Shown in pieces: positions 20,145-30,940 of a stretch of DNA of 52,102 nt; position 1 is the stretch's first letter; each line of letters opens with the position of its first letter. The notes below the pieces were generated by a model. The model was given only the letters and a program-made list of their open reading frames with translations. It made no database searches and had not been told where the DNA came from. The position numbers were made by a program, and so were the translations under genes. The DNA comes from Chara braunii (taxonomy: Eukaryota; Streptophyta; Charophyceae; Charales; Characeae), in the NCBI GenBank assembly GCA_003427395.1, contig BFEA01000754.1:403525-455626 (forward strand), read 5' to 3'.

Positions 20145-21469
20145 CATCCATTCAATCTCATAAAATCCACACAATTCATGAGATGTTTCTCACACATGTA
20201 TCAGACGAAACCATCATATATCACGATAAAACCACACATGTGAAAGTGATAGTGATCGTCATATATAATGAATAGTCATAGAGAAAACCTCTTAGCTCAA
20301 TATATGTACAGGGGCATAATACCCCAACTCAAACGTGAACCAAATGACCTCAAATTACATATGCACGCCGAGAGCTGAAAAATCTCAACCCAACCTTGTA
20401 CCAGCATCACACAACGAAAGTCGCGCCCTCCCTAACAAAGATTAACACTGACCCAGTCCTGGTCAGGATGTAATCATACCCCTCGAATCAGAGGGATCCA
20501 AATAACTCAGAACATATCCAAATCTTGAACAAAGTAGGACTAAGCCCCCCCCCTGTCCCGGATCCTAGGTCAGTGTTTCTGAAATATATGTCTAGAAGGA
20601 CTCAAGGATCACAATCAAAGTCAAGTCAGTCCTTTTAATAAGTTTGCATCCTCGCATGATCTCCCAACGCACACAAGCGGGCACTCTGGGCGATACCCTC
20701 ATCCATATTCGCCTTCAACAATCCATACATGCGTGAGGCTCGTTTCCATGTTTGGGTCATGCTCTTGCTATCCTACCTTCAATTAGTCGCAAGAGCCTTA
20801 GAAAGGTATTTGCCCAACCCCACCATGGAGCTTCCTATGATCCATCATATATATGCAAGTCTCACGCAGTGCACCTCTAGGCTAGGGAATCTACTCTCTC
20901 CCACATCAAGGTTTCCCCTCAAGCCCCTCAGATCTCTCTCATATATACAACCATCCGGACCTAAAACAGGGCATAAATCTCGTCTCTTCTTCTCTCAACC
21001 AATAGGTATAATGAAATAGACCCTTACTTAAAACTCACATCTCCACCCTAGACACTAGAGACATATCAATAACGCGATCCGAGGCAGACCTAACATACCC
21101 CACATATACAACCATTCTATTGGGGTCCCTTTTGCCTACAATTCAGGTCGTCTTGTCGGACCATTACTACGAAAACCCCTTCCCTCTCCACGTCGTGTCT
21201 ACTCAACTGGGGTTTTTCCCGCTCATCTTTGCAGCCTCCTCAAACTTCCAGGCCCTTCTTACCCAAACCCGTCTTCTCCACAATGCTCCTTCTTACCGCA
21301 AAACTCCTTTCCGTGTCCCTCATCCCTGCAACCCATTTTGACATACCATGTCGACTAGCACATAGGGGCTCAGTCCATACGATTGGTTCGCCAGCCACCC
21401 TAACTCTCATCTTCCCCTATGTGTACAAGTCTATGAGAGACACACCCTAGCAGAATACATGGACACTCC
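20145..21469. other. No gene seen
   Basis: AT-rich, with a diverged inverted repeat near 20207-20263 (ATATATCACGAT against ATCGTCATATAT, one mismatch). Otherwise nothing recognisable. Confidence 0.45.
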
Positions 21470-22140
21470 CTATCGGCCAACTGCTGCACGAACCTCTTCC
21501 CAGTCTACAACTCTTTTACTTGGGTCGTGCGAACTCGCATAAGCATCCACTACATTGGCCAGGTTCCTAAGTTCCTGGCTATAGGGCAAGAACCTTCGGT
21601 CCAGGTACAACCCATTTATCAACTCGTGCGTGTACCTTNCGTACCCCCACTCTCGCGCCTTCACAGCAGTCTCTGTCGCGGCTTCCACCCTCGCCTGTCC
21701 CCCAAAATATNCCTCTATCAAGAACTATAGCAGGACAACTGGNAATGGGGCTGAGGGAAGTGCAAACTCTTCAGCGTGCTTGACCTCTACACGGGCCTCC
21801 ACCTGCTCCTCTCCTTCCTGGACCCTCTCATTCGTCCACTTTGTTGCGGCTCAGCTACCCTCAAAGGTCTTGCCAACAGGCTCCCATGCCCAAGCGCCAA
21901 CTCAACCCCATGTAAGGCCCAAAACGGAGAGGGCGCATACAAAGTCACCCTTACGATCGCACAGTCCTGACCATCGTCAAAGACGGCCTCGATCCAGGCA
22001 AAAATACCCTTGCCTATCGGTGCGCCCCACCAGGAAGAGATGTACTCTCCCTCCCTGACTCGCCTCGGCAAAGAAATCTCAAGCCCATCTTCCCCCTTGA
22101 CAGGCAGCGTTTCACTGGGATTTTCCTTCGCATAAGGCAT
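21470..22140 (-). pseudogene. Broken minus-strand coding remnant, unknown
   Basis: Reading from 22140 downwards, the frame gives ISLPRRVREGEYISSWWGAP and GIFAWIEAVFDDGQDCAIVR. It then shifts frame near 21890, where the better reading is WEPVGKTFEGS, a TGA, and WTNERVQEGEEQVEARVEVK. After another break at about 21730 it continues with ATETAVKAREWGY, HELINGLYLDRRFLPYSQEL and VDAYASSHDPSKRVVDWEEV. Acidic, charged composition over about 220 codons supports former coding. It lies on the same strand as the LTR/primer-site junction at 24.4 kb, so a gag-like gene of that element is possible. I recognise no domain. Confidence 0.45.
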
Positions 22141-22329
22141 CCTGAGTTGCCCTTGTTCCAGTCTGGATTCTGCCCATCACAGGAAAAACGTCCAGTATGC
22201 GCCTTCTGTTATCATATTGGTAATCCTACTCTACCATCTTGCCTCTAAACCCTTATCCCCGGATCATCTTTCCCTAAAATCAGCCATTTCCAGCGTCTCT
22301 GACCACCCAGCTTAGGGAAAATTTTATTG
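22141..22329. other. No gene seen
   Basis: Short spacer upstream (minus strand) of the coding remnant. No motif recognised. Confidence 0.4.
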
Positions 22330-22406
22330 GTAATATACCATGGTGATAACATTTTCGCAAATACCAACTTCATAATAGTGATTACGCATAACGAATGGTA
22401 TATTAC
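22330..22406. repeat. 12-bp perfect inverted repeat, 77-bp unit
   Basis: GTAATATACCAT (22330-22341) and ATGGTATATTAC (22395-22406) are exact reverse complements separated by 53 bp. This could be a very small terminal-inverted-repeat element or a long hairpin. Confidence 0.85.
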
Positions 22407-24397
22407 TTAATAAGTAACGGATGCCAATAATGCCCTGCTAAGATTAATCCTGATACTCATGACGTATGCGTGTAGGAGAGTCTATTCGAAACAACCGATT
22501 ATACCGAAGAGAGCCTTTTGCACAAATATCCATCTGAAATAAAACACCAAATACCCATCGATAAATTCCTCGAGTCATAACTCAAACATTAGTCAAATAT
22601 CGCTTTTATCACCCAGGAACGACACAATATACACGTCATATAGGCAGGTACCCCAAACATGAATCCAAAATGCAGTACAACCCACAGTAACTAGGATATA
22701 CTCGTAGTCACGATCACAACATGNTAGACACAACTTATTTCCAGGGGTTGTAACTGAAGAGCACAATACGCTTTNTACATAACAACATGAAGCCAACCCA
22801 ANTGTCAGCCATATAACAAGATAACTCTCAAAACGTATCTTAGTTTATANAAGACANAATAAGACTGACAATGAGTAATTAGCATGATACAATTGTTACC
22901 CCCTTCATCTCTTAAGCGAAGCATATAGTGCAGAGGGGGGGTGTAATCTTCTTGAGATAGCATCTTGACTCCTGAGCTCCGCTCTAAAGATCAAGCCTCA
23001 CCGCAAACCATTCTGATTTCAGCGCTGGCACCTCACTGAACCTAATCATGGTCAGATGGTCAGCCCCATTCATTCCTGTCAGGACAACGGATAGCGAGTC
23101 CGCGCCCTTACAAATATGATAGCCCTGCTTAATGCGAGGCGAACCTATATCGCTACTCCCAAACCGCCCTCACTAAGTAGTAGCTGTTCCACCTGGCCAT
23201 CACAGCCTCAACGAAGGTAGCAAACCCTTTCCTCCTCTCTCAACAGATAATGTAGTCACCCTCCTATCATAGGATAGGTAACAACACCCCACTAATGGAC
23301 CAGGAACATAATTTCGGCATGGGTCTCACTATCATCCTTGAGACTGATAATCTGCTTCCTTAAGCCCCAACAAGGGAGTAACAACTCAAGAACACACTTC
23401 CATTGAGGACACATCATACACGCTGACTGACTCCCTTCAGGAAGAACCACCTTCCCCANAAATGAGTCACCCCATTCACCTCTGGTCCCATGCCATACGT
23501 GGGTTTCATGCAAAGTCTGTGTCCTCTTGGAAGACAATTTCATATATACACCATTGATCAAACACCAGAGCAAAAATAAGGTGAAAGTACACACATCCCG
23601 ATAACCCAATAAAACCATCATGAGAACCAATACACATATATTACAAATGCTTAAACATAGGTCTCTCTTCGGATCGGTCACTTACTAACCAAGTTATCAC
23701 TGCTTCCCAAACTCTATCGGTAATCATGCCTAGACAATCCCCTAAATGACTCACCTCCCCGCCAACCGTACTCATCGCAGTACCCATCATACCACAACTT
23801 AATCTATGTTCATTGGAAGGTCTTTGGCAATTAAACCCCTTTAACTCCGCCCTCATCAGTCATCCCGTCATCCACGCCGCTTACATACCAAAAGTTTTCC
23901 CTAAAGCGAGGCTCTATCGACCAAGGGAAGACGCCTCAACTTAACACCTCTACTTCCCAAGGCAGGCTTAGCTCAATATTCACGTAATAAGTCAACTAGC
24001 CTCGTGGCTTTAACGATCACTAATAAAGCTTGCCTTAATAGGGGACATACCCATCAATGTTGATGCTGCCTCGACACAACCTAGGCCTCATCAGACGTGC
24101 CCCGTATCGCCCAATCACTTAAAAATACTCAGGATAGCAAGGAGCTCCCAGAAACAGTTGTTACATGCGTCAAAGCACGTAGGCGTGCAACTTAGCATTT
24201 CCTCCCTCAAGCAAAACAGGCATACGCTTATAATCAGCACTGAACACTTAAACCACAACCTGAAGACATTTCCAACATTGGCCACGGTATCAAGCAATCG
24301 ACCATGTACGTCCAAAGAAAGCTTCTTCTTTTTGCCTAGTTCTCACAATCGCACACCAGGATATCGTTCCATCAGGGACAACGGTAGGCAGTCGTCA
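22407..24397. other. No gene seen; probable retroelement interior
   Basis: AT-rich sequence with N bases at 22724-22857. Two minus-strand frames (23292-23681 and 24115-24315) have no recognisable features. The region lies immediately inside the primer-site junction at 24398, so it is plausibly the leader of a minus-strand LTR element. Confidence 0.4.
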
Positions 24398-24415
24398 TCC
24401 CTGGCAACGGCGCCA
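24398..24415 (-). promoter_or_regulatory. Primer-binding site (tRNA-Asp type)
   Basis: On the minus strand this reads TGGCGCCGTTGCCAGGGA. As I remember it, this matches 17 of 18 bases of the plant tRNA-Asp-type primer site of LTR retrotransposons. It lies 2 bp from a sequence ending in CA on the minus strand (TGTCGAG... on plus), the usual LTR-to-PBS spacing. Confidence 0.75.
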
Positions 24416-25100
24416 CCTGTCGAGCGCATCGGTCCGGCACCGCACCAAGGCAGCGCGAGACCCTCTCAGCCGCGTCACGCAGGAGTTGGTCTAAATCCTT
24501 CGCCGAAAAATATTCATGGAGCTTCCGCAAGCCGCTCCAGCCGAGTGCGCCAGCCATACCTCCCGCGAGCCCCTACGACAGGATAGGGCCTACGCGAGGC
24601 ACGACTTACCTCCACCTTACGGGAGTTGTCACCTCCCTTCGGTGGGCGTATCCCTGCCGAGCTACCAGTCCACAGTACGAAAGCTGATTAGTTGCAATCG
24701 CAGAGGTGGACCAGCCGAGGGCGTTTCTCGTTCGCTGTAGCATAGGGGATACACGCGGTAATACGCCTCTATCGGACCCGCACGAGAACCGACATCTTGG
24801 GGGGCTGAGGTCCTAAGCGCGACTCATCGTCGGTCGACTAGGACGCATCCCACTCACCACACATACGCCGCACTACGAACACAAAAATGAAACACACACA
24901 CATGCACACATCGAACAACGCGAAAACACTCCTTGTCCCTTAGTGGTCGTCCCATAACTTTCCGACGCAGAGATCGGATAGGCGTCGCGCGCGAGACTTA
25001 GTATAAAAACCGCGCAGACACAGGGCTAACTCATATCAACTCGNGATGCAAGAGTACCTAAGCAGTCGCAATGATGACGTAATATGTAGTGCTCATAATC

Positions 25101-25298
25101 AAGCGGTCCCTCGTGGATNCGAGTACCGCTTATGACACTCAAGTGTCAGACTCGAGGTGTCGTGAGGGTCTAATCCCTCACGATATTGCACGGCTGAAGG
25201 AATAGTCGTGCANGCNCCGCGAGACCTCCGGCCTTTGGTCTGTCTCGGCAGGCAAGGCAAATAGACTCTGCACGGGGGCAAATTCCTTCCCTGCAGAG
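25101..25298. repeat. Consecutive hairpins in the LTR
   Basis: Perfect stems: AAGCGGT/ACCGCTT (25101/25125), GACACT/AGTGTC (25134/25142), CGTGAGGG/CCCTCACG (25161/25175), TGCACG/CGTGCA (25187/25207) and CTCTGCA/TGCAGAG (25266/25292). Confidence 0.85.
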
Positions 25299-25869
25299 CC
25301 TAGGGCTTGGGATGTCCTAGACAAGGACCTTGAATCCCGGCCCAGGACCAACGTCCGACTATAAAAACCTGTAAAAAGCAAAAGGATAAGAGGGGGTCTC
25401 CCTTTTCTCTCAAGTCATAATCTGGTTAATCCTTGAGCAAGATCACAATAAGCCGCGCGCGTACCCAAGGCGAGTATAAATATATACATAAGGTTTATTT
25501 ATATAGGACGATCACTTCTCACAGTCACAGTGGGACTCCTCTCAGCCATATATGTATGTAATCGCAGACAGTCACATCCAGAGTCTGAACCACAACCATA
25601 CCTTCAATCACATCAAAGTTCCAACAAAAGTCCAAGCACTACACGGGGTCAACTTCAACCATCTCTTGCACCCTTGTTTTAACCATGCAGGCCTCACTCT
25701 TGTGCAGCTCCTCCAATAAAATACTCAGTACTCGTCCTTAAATGGCCATTCAAATAAAGTCCCGGCGAAAACACAACAAAACAGTTCATATCACAAGACT
25801 AAAGCCTTTAGGTTGAGTGGCATGAGTGGATTTGGAGTTGAATTGTAAACCGACGAATCGGCAACCGAC

Positions 25870-25888
25870 CTGTTATCAGTGATAACAG
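25870..25888. repeat. LTR hairpin CTGTTATC/GATAACAG
   Basis: Perfect 8-bp stem with loop AGT. The second LTR copy keeps the stem at 41521-41539 with loop TAT. Confidence 0.9.
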
Positions 25889-26120
25889 AAAATGGTCCTT
25901 GTAGGATCAAGCTGAACTAGTCCAAGTCCTGAATCGAGTGTCCAAGAAAGACCTGTACCATAAAACAGGTCAATGCCCAAGCTAAATCATCAGCATATGG
26001 GGGATGAACCTCCATAGCACATTGTCACTCAAAGTTATCTGCCAACTAAGTCTAAGCCTACCTCTAAGCCAGTGCCCAAAGCAAAGGTGGACTAATGGCA
26101 GAATCTCCCCTATTTAGGGT

Positions 26121-26138
26121 GGAACGTCAGAATCGCCA
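26121..26138 (-). promoter_or_regulatory. Second primer-binding-site candidate
   Basis: The minus strand reads TGGCGATTCTGACGTTCC, 2 bp after ...GACA. The layout is the same as at 24398 (CCACC then TGTC on plus). The matching tRNA is not identified. Confidence 0.55.
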
Positions 26139-26155
26139 CCTGTCAAAATATAATC

Positions 26156-26480
26156 TAACTCCTTTAAACTAAGAAAATTTCGGCAGCGCTTCCCGTAGGA
26201 AAAGTGTTTTTCCAGAATTTATATCAGCCCAAATATGAAAACAGAAATAGTCTTTGACTTTCCAAAGTCCAATTTTGTTTAACTCCCTGATTTAGCAAAA
26301 ATTTGGGCAGCACTCTCTTTAAAAAGGAGACTTTCCATATTTTTACTAAGTCGTATATAAACTTTAGACAAGTTGAACTTTGACAAGTCGAAGTTTGACT
26401 AACTCCTTGGATTTGCAGAAATTTCGGCAGCGCTTCCCGTAGGGAAAGTAGTTTACCAAAATTTATACAAAGCCAAGTAT
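26156..26480. repeat. About 120-bp tandem repeat, 3 copies
   Basis: Units begin 'taactcc' at about 26156, 26279 and 26398. Each contains an 'aaattt.ggcagc' core followed by a paired word (CTTCCCGTAGGAAAAG, CTCTTTAAAAAGGAG, CTTCCCGTAGGGAAAG). The middle copy has replaced both halves of this small stem together. Confidence 0.8.
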
Positions 26481-26760
26481 GATAAAAGATCCCTGAAAAT
26501 GCGAGAATTGATCCAAGTAAAAAAATTTAGCTCAGAAAATGCAGAAATTGAAACTAACTCCTATCGCTCTAGCACGTGGCGAGTCTCTAAAGCAACTACC
26601 TGTCTAACTGAAACTCAGACCAATTAATAGCCTCACTCAATCACATGCAGGTCAAACCACAAAGGTAAGTACTTTCGTCATCCCAAAGTCAATTTAACAA
26701 ACAATACTTCATAATCTTTCAATGATTTACCCCATTATACCCAGCTTACCAAAGGCGTAA

Positions 26761-27660
26761 AGTCAGGCCATCCAATCTTATGGAACATGCTTGACTCAGC
26801 CATTAAGTATACACGACCAGTTTGCACACCTACTTTTTTCTTCCATAGGGCATATGACTAGGCCATCCTAGTCGCGCTGAACTGTTTACGTAGCCAAGTT
26901 GTATATATCTCTCTGAACTTTAATCTTCAAGGTGGGCGTAGGACTGAGCCATTCATCTTAGAAACAATGCTCAGCTGGCCCAAGTTACCTTCAATTATAT
27001 TCTTAATTGTACTCTCTTCAATTTACGATAAGCTATAGTCAGACCATCCAGTCTTATGGAACCCGTGTCTCACTAGCCTATTTTTAATAGGATAATAATA
27101 ACATATAGCCAAATTATAACATTGGGTTCCAGCATGTGCGAGGCTTTGAGCCAGACCCCCTGAACTTACAGAAGGATCTAACTCTCTGCCAAATTCATTT
27201 CTCTCTGAACCACCATGTGTGTGGCATTGAGTCAGACCCCTTGAACTTACAGAAGGGTTTGCCCTTTGCCAATGATTACCCCCTTAGAATAAACGCAGGG
27301 AGAGACTGAGCCACCTAAACTAACAGATAAGCTCGGCCCCCTCGTTCGGAAACAAGGAAACTTAAGAAAACCCAAGAAACAAGGCAACTCAGGGTACCTA
27401 AACTTGTAGAGCGCCCTGAGTTCCTGAAAATCAAACACAATCAAACCCTCGCAAGTCAGAGCAGTCAAGCCACCTGAACTTATAGAACATTTTGACCCTC
27501 CATGCAAAGCCACAGCCCTGGGTCTCCCCAAACTTATGGGGACATCCCAGCCTCCACAGCAATCAGACCGCCTAAACTTATAGAAGGGTCTGACGCTCCA
27601 TGCATATCCAAAATAAATAAAGCACTTAGTCTCCCCAAACTTATGGGGACATCCCAGCCT
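26761..27660. repeat. Array of about 12 stem-loops with variable stems
   Basis: Stem-loops recur every 45-105 bp. Loops share a core like 'ccacctaaacttatagaa'. Stems differ yet pair: AGTCA/TGACT (26761/26792), GACTAGG/CCTAGTC (26856/26867), CTGAGC/GCTCAG (26944/26969), CAGACCC/GGGTTTG with one G-T pair (27233/27255) and GAGC/GCTC (27308/27331). Further stems are AACTCAGGG/CCCTGAGTT (27386/27414), GTCAA/TTGAC (27464/27492), CTGGG/CCCAG plus TCCCC/GGGGA (27518/27546), TCAGACC/GGTCTGA (27563/27587) and TCCCC/GGGGA (27632/27645). Units near 27041 and 27150 are weaker. Confidence 0.8.
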
Positions 27661-27880
27661 TAATGACCCAGTCAAACCTCATGCAAACCAACCCTCCATC
27701 CTGCCTTTCCTAGATGCGACCTCTTTTAACAATCTGCTTTCACTCAATCAATAAGCTAAAACTGAACTTAAACAAACATTTCTTTACTTGATCTGGTTTG
27801 TATCCTGAAGTCAAACCCAAAGTCAAAGAATAGTGCAGGCAGCATACTTAGTCAAAACACAACAGGCAGTACAAATAGGG

Positions 27881-28091
27881 GCTATAATCTGGGTTTTTAG
27901 AGGGAAAGCAACAGTTACCTTTTAATTCCTTGCCTTCAGAGCCTCGCCTAGGCTCCGGCAGAGCTCCCACAATCAGTGGGGTAACCTCCCACGTAGGCCT
28001 TGCTGCGGTCCTACGGGTTGCAATCCCGCCTGCCGCCTTCCTCTCAGGACCAATAAACTAGACTTAGATTTAGAAGGGCAGAGAAAGAAGT
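27881..28091. other. No gene seen
   Basis: Spacer between the probable LTR and the open frame preceding the second large repeat. Nothing recognisable. Confidence 0.4.
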
Positions 28092-28685
28092 TTGATTCGC
28101 TCAACACAAGAAGGGTGCTCTCAGACTCGCGCGAGAGGGCCTAGATTCCTTGACGCGCCTGAGGGCCCCACAATGGAGGCCAAACAAAACGCAGCAACTT
28201 GGTCTGACCGAAAGTCAACTGTCAAGGTCAACTCTCCGACGATCCCTCGAACCGCCACAATGACCCGTTCCACAACTACTCTTCCAAGCTGCACCCGCAG
28301 CCCTTCCCCACCGTTCAACCACCAACAACTCCACGCACAACTTTGCTTCCTGATGGAAGCCGCAATCACACAGTCCCAAACAAACGTGCTCAAAGTGGCA
28401 CAACAATCCTCAGCAGGCTCAGCAACTGTCGTGGGAGAAAGCGCAGTAGAAAACGAGCCGCGGAAGCCCAGCCGTGGATCAGCAAGCCTGGAGCAGCCTG
28501 GAGCAGCTGGATCCACACCACTTCGGACGATAGGACGGCAGCGTATTGGTCAGCAAGCGGGCTCCCAAGCACCGTTGCTTACCTTCAGCCACTTCACCCA
28601 ATTAATATGGGCTGGGCGCCAGCCAACAGGTAAGTCCATAACCTCGTGGCCAGCTTTACTCCAGCTACTTAGCTCCGCAGGCTAA
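28092..28685 (+). CDS. Open frame of unknown function at repeat copy 2
   Basis: 197 codons from a non-ATG start, with an internal ATG at 28173 (MEAKQNAATWSDRKSTVKVN) and another at 28260. It is Ser/Thr/Pro/Gln-rich and contains NVLKVAQQSSAGSATVVGES and ENEPRKPSRGSASLEQPG. The 3' part lies inside the large repeat and is paralogous to 14947-15243; the 5' part is unique to this copy. A donor-like CAG|GTAAGTCC occurs at 28628, so the last codons may be intron. It could be a gag-like N-terminus. Coding status is uncertain. Confidence 0.3.
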   Translation: MIRSTQEGCSQTRARGPRFLDAPEGPTMEAKQNAATWSDRKSTVKVNSPTIPRTATMTRSTTTLPSCTRSPSPPFNHQQLHAQLCFLMEAAITQSQTNVLKVAQQSSAGSATVVGESAVENEPRKPSRGSASLEQPGAAGSTPLRTIGRQRIGQQAGSQAPLLTFSHFTQLIWAGRQPTGKSITSWPALLQLLSSAG

Positions 28686-30064
28686 GCCGTACGCTGACCA
28701 TAACAAATGAGGCTCCTCCCTCTGCTCGCTCGTCGCTCCTCCGTATGATTAGTGCACAATGAGCCAACCAGCGGCTTACCTCCGATCTCTGCCTCGTGTC
28801 CCGTGATCACATTAACTCGGTTACCAGGCGGGCCAGCAAGCCCCGCAGACGATGAGGTGAGTGGTGTGCTGGCCAATAGCCAGATCCACACACTTGCGGC
28901 TGGCCCCCCCTGTCGCCTCGGTCGCCTAGATGAACGGCTCACCAGCCAATAGGTGAGTCTTTATCCCCAGCAACTCTTCAACAAACAACCATCATTGGCT
29001 CAATAGTCTTCGCAGCCGCAACGCCCAACCAATAGGCAAGCCCCCACTTCTCAATCGTCTCATGCTACCTCCACCGATAGGCTGAATAACCTCGAACGGG
29101 TCTTCCGCTGGTACCCAGCCTGCAGGTAGCGTGAGATAAGCACCCTGACTCCGTGGCTGGCTTCCCTGTTTGGCCGAACGAAATCGAATGACTCTAACGC
29201 TGGGACTTGGCCAGGTATACCACAACTCGGCAACGTAGCTCGGCTATCCGTCCATCCCGCATCGCTAGCTCCCCAAGGTAAGTACTTTTCTTCCCCAACT
29301 GCAAGCAACTCCCTCTTATCCCCCACTTTGCTGCCTCTGCCGACCGAGCAGGCGGCTTGCTGACCAAATGGTGATCCTTCAGCCCATAGTGGCCTTCGTG
29401 CCACCCTCACCGATAGCAAGGGACAAAATCGAATGAATCGACCGCTAGATCGTGGCCGGGTGCATCCTCTAGGACAAGCAACGTGCTGGTGAACGGGTAA
29501 TTCTCTGACATCGCAGCTGCGTCCTCGCCTCATCGTAGTCTTAGGTATGTATGTCCCATCTCCCTATAACCCTCCCTGTATGCGCAGTGTGGCTAACCAC
29601 ACTCTGCTTCCCTCGATAGGATGAACAAAACTGGAATGAACCTTCCGCTAGAACACAGACGGATTCATTCCCCTCTTACCATCCCCTTTTCCCACGCAAT
29701 GCCTTTTCTTTATATCGTGGAATCAGTCACTCCTGCCCGGAATTCACCTGCACTACCGTGGCCGCTCGATCTAGAAACTGCCAAACAGCTTCTCCCCTCG
29801 CTGGAGTCCATCGAGGGTCGGGCGAGGTACAAGCTTCTTGTGCCCGTTATTTTCCTCCTCCGCCATAGCTTCCCGCAACCATTCTTTCTCATACCCTCCT
29901 ATTCTACTTACTCTCTCCTAGATCTAACCTCATTGTCGAGGTCGCCCTACCCCCAAACCTCAGTTTCGCATCTTCGATTGCACGATTCCGTTAAGAATCA
30001 GGCAAGCTATGCACTCCGTCCGTCCACCATATCCGCCACTTCACGCAGCCATTCCTTCACTAAC

Positions 30065-30393
30065 ACAGAAATGGGCGAATAGAGGGTCGCGCCTCATGTC
30101 TTAGAGGCGGGCGACCTTAGATTTATGGTTAGTTTTAGTAATATGTCGGTAGGATTATAGTTAGTAAAGAGAAAGATCGCGTGGAAATGAAAACGGGAAG
30201 GAATGTATCTGGCGCGGTTTTGCGCCAGATACGTGCAGCAAAAGGGATGGCGGAAGGGTGAGTCGAGTACGGTCAAGAAGGCAGATAGCTCTCGATTCTG
30301 AGTGGAATCGAGAGAGAGAGGACGCGATACCGGGGTATGGCCCCGGGCGAGTTGGATGGTAGTGTTAGTTTTAGACGAAAGTTGGTAGGGAAG
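30065..30393 (-). repeat. Inverted, hairpin-dense segment
   Basis: Reverse complement of 16626-16956. In this copy the hairpins are perfect: GTATCTGGCGC/GCGCCAGATAC (30205/30222), CTCTCGATTC/GAATCGAGAG (near 30291/30307) and CCGGGG/CCCCGG near 30332. Near 30089 there is also GTCGCGCCTC against GAGGCGGGCGAC. In copy 1 most of these stems are interrupted. Confidence 0.85.
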
Positions 30394-30940
30394 AGGAAAA
30401 CGGGCGCAATCACCTTTTCTCCCCTTCGCCATACTCCCTTACGTTGGCTTTGCCATGCCCGACTTTCTTTCCACCTGCGCACACATCCGCCTCAGCTATC
30501 CACCTTGGTTCAGCCCCCTTCCCCCCGACTCCTCTTCTCTCACCCTCTTTGCGTGCTCCAATCCCCGTACGCACCCGGTGCAGCCTCACATCCGGGTTCA
30601 TCTGGCTCTCTTCCTTCTGCTGCCCCGCTTCTCGCTGCGCTGTTCGCTCCACCCGCTGCTGTCTGCACTTCCCGACATGGTCTGCCTCTTCGCTACTCCA
30701 ACACCGGTCCGCCAGCGCCTTAGTGTGGCGGCTTTCGTCGTTGCTCCGGCCAGCCTGAAGTGATCCTCGGGAGAAGCTAGGTATAGGACGGTTCGCCTGG
30801 TCTTTCGCCCCTATGCCCGCGACCAGCCTGCTTGGTTAATATTGCCCCCGCCACACTCTCCTCTGCGCCTCCCTTGTCGTAGCAACCTGCTCCCTGCCTA
30901 CTCCATCCGGCCTCAACTCTCTTCAGCCCGACGATGCCCC

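Larger units (their letters stand above)
24418..25961 (-). mobile_element. 5' LTR of a minus-strand retroelement
   Basis: Begins TGTCGAGCGC next to the primer site and is repeated at 40013-41612 in the same orientation. By eye the copies agree over most of about 1.55 kb, and the match ends near 'gacctgta'. It includes conserved blocks 'gcgccagccatacctc' and 'gagctacca.tccacagtac'. From 25101 to 25330 it is a run of hairpins whose stems differ from those of the second copy. The far LTR end is approximate. Confidence 0.7.
26141..27880 (-). mobile_element. Probable LTR of a second minus-strand element
   Basis: Starts TGTCAAAATA directly beyond the primer-site candidate. It contains three copies of a roughly 120-bp unit with 'aaatttcggcagcgcttccc', followed by the stem-loop array. 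The far end is not determined; 27880 is a guess. No second copy was found in the window. Confidence 0.45.
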
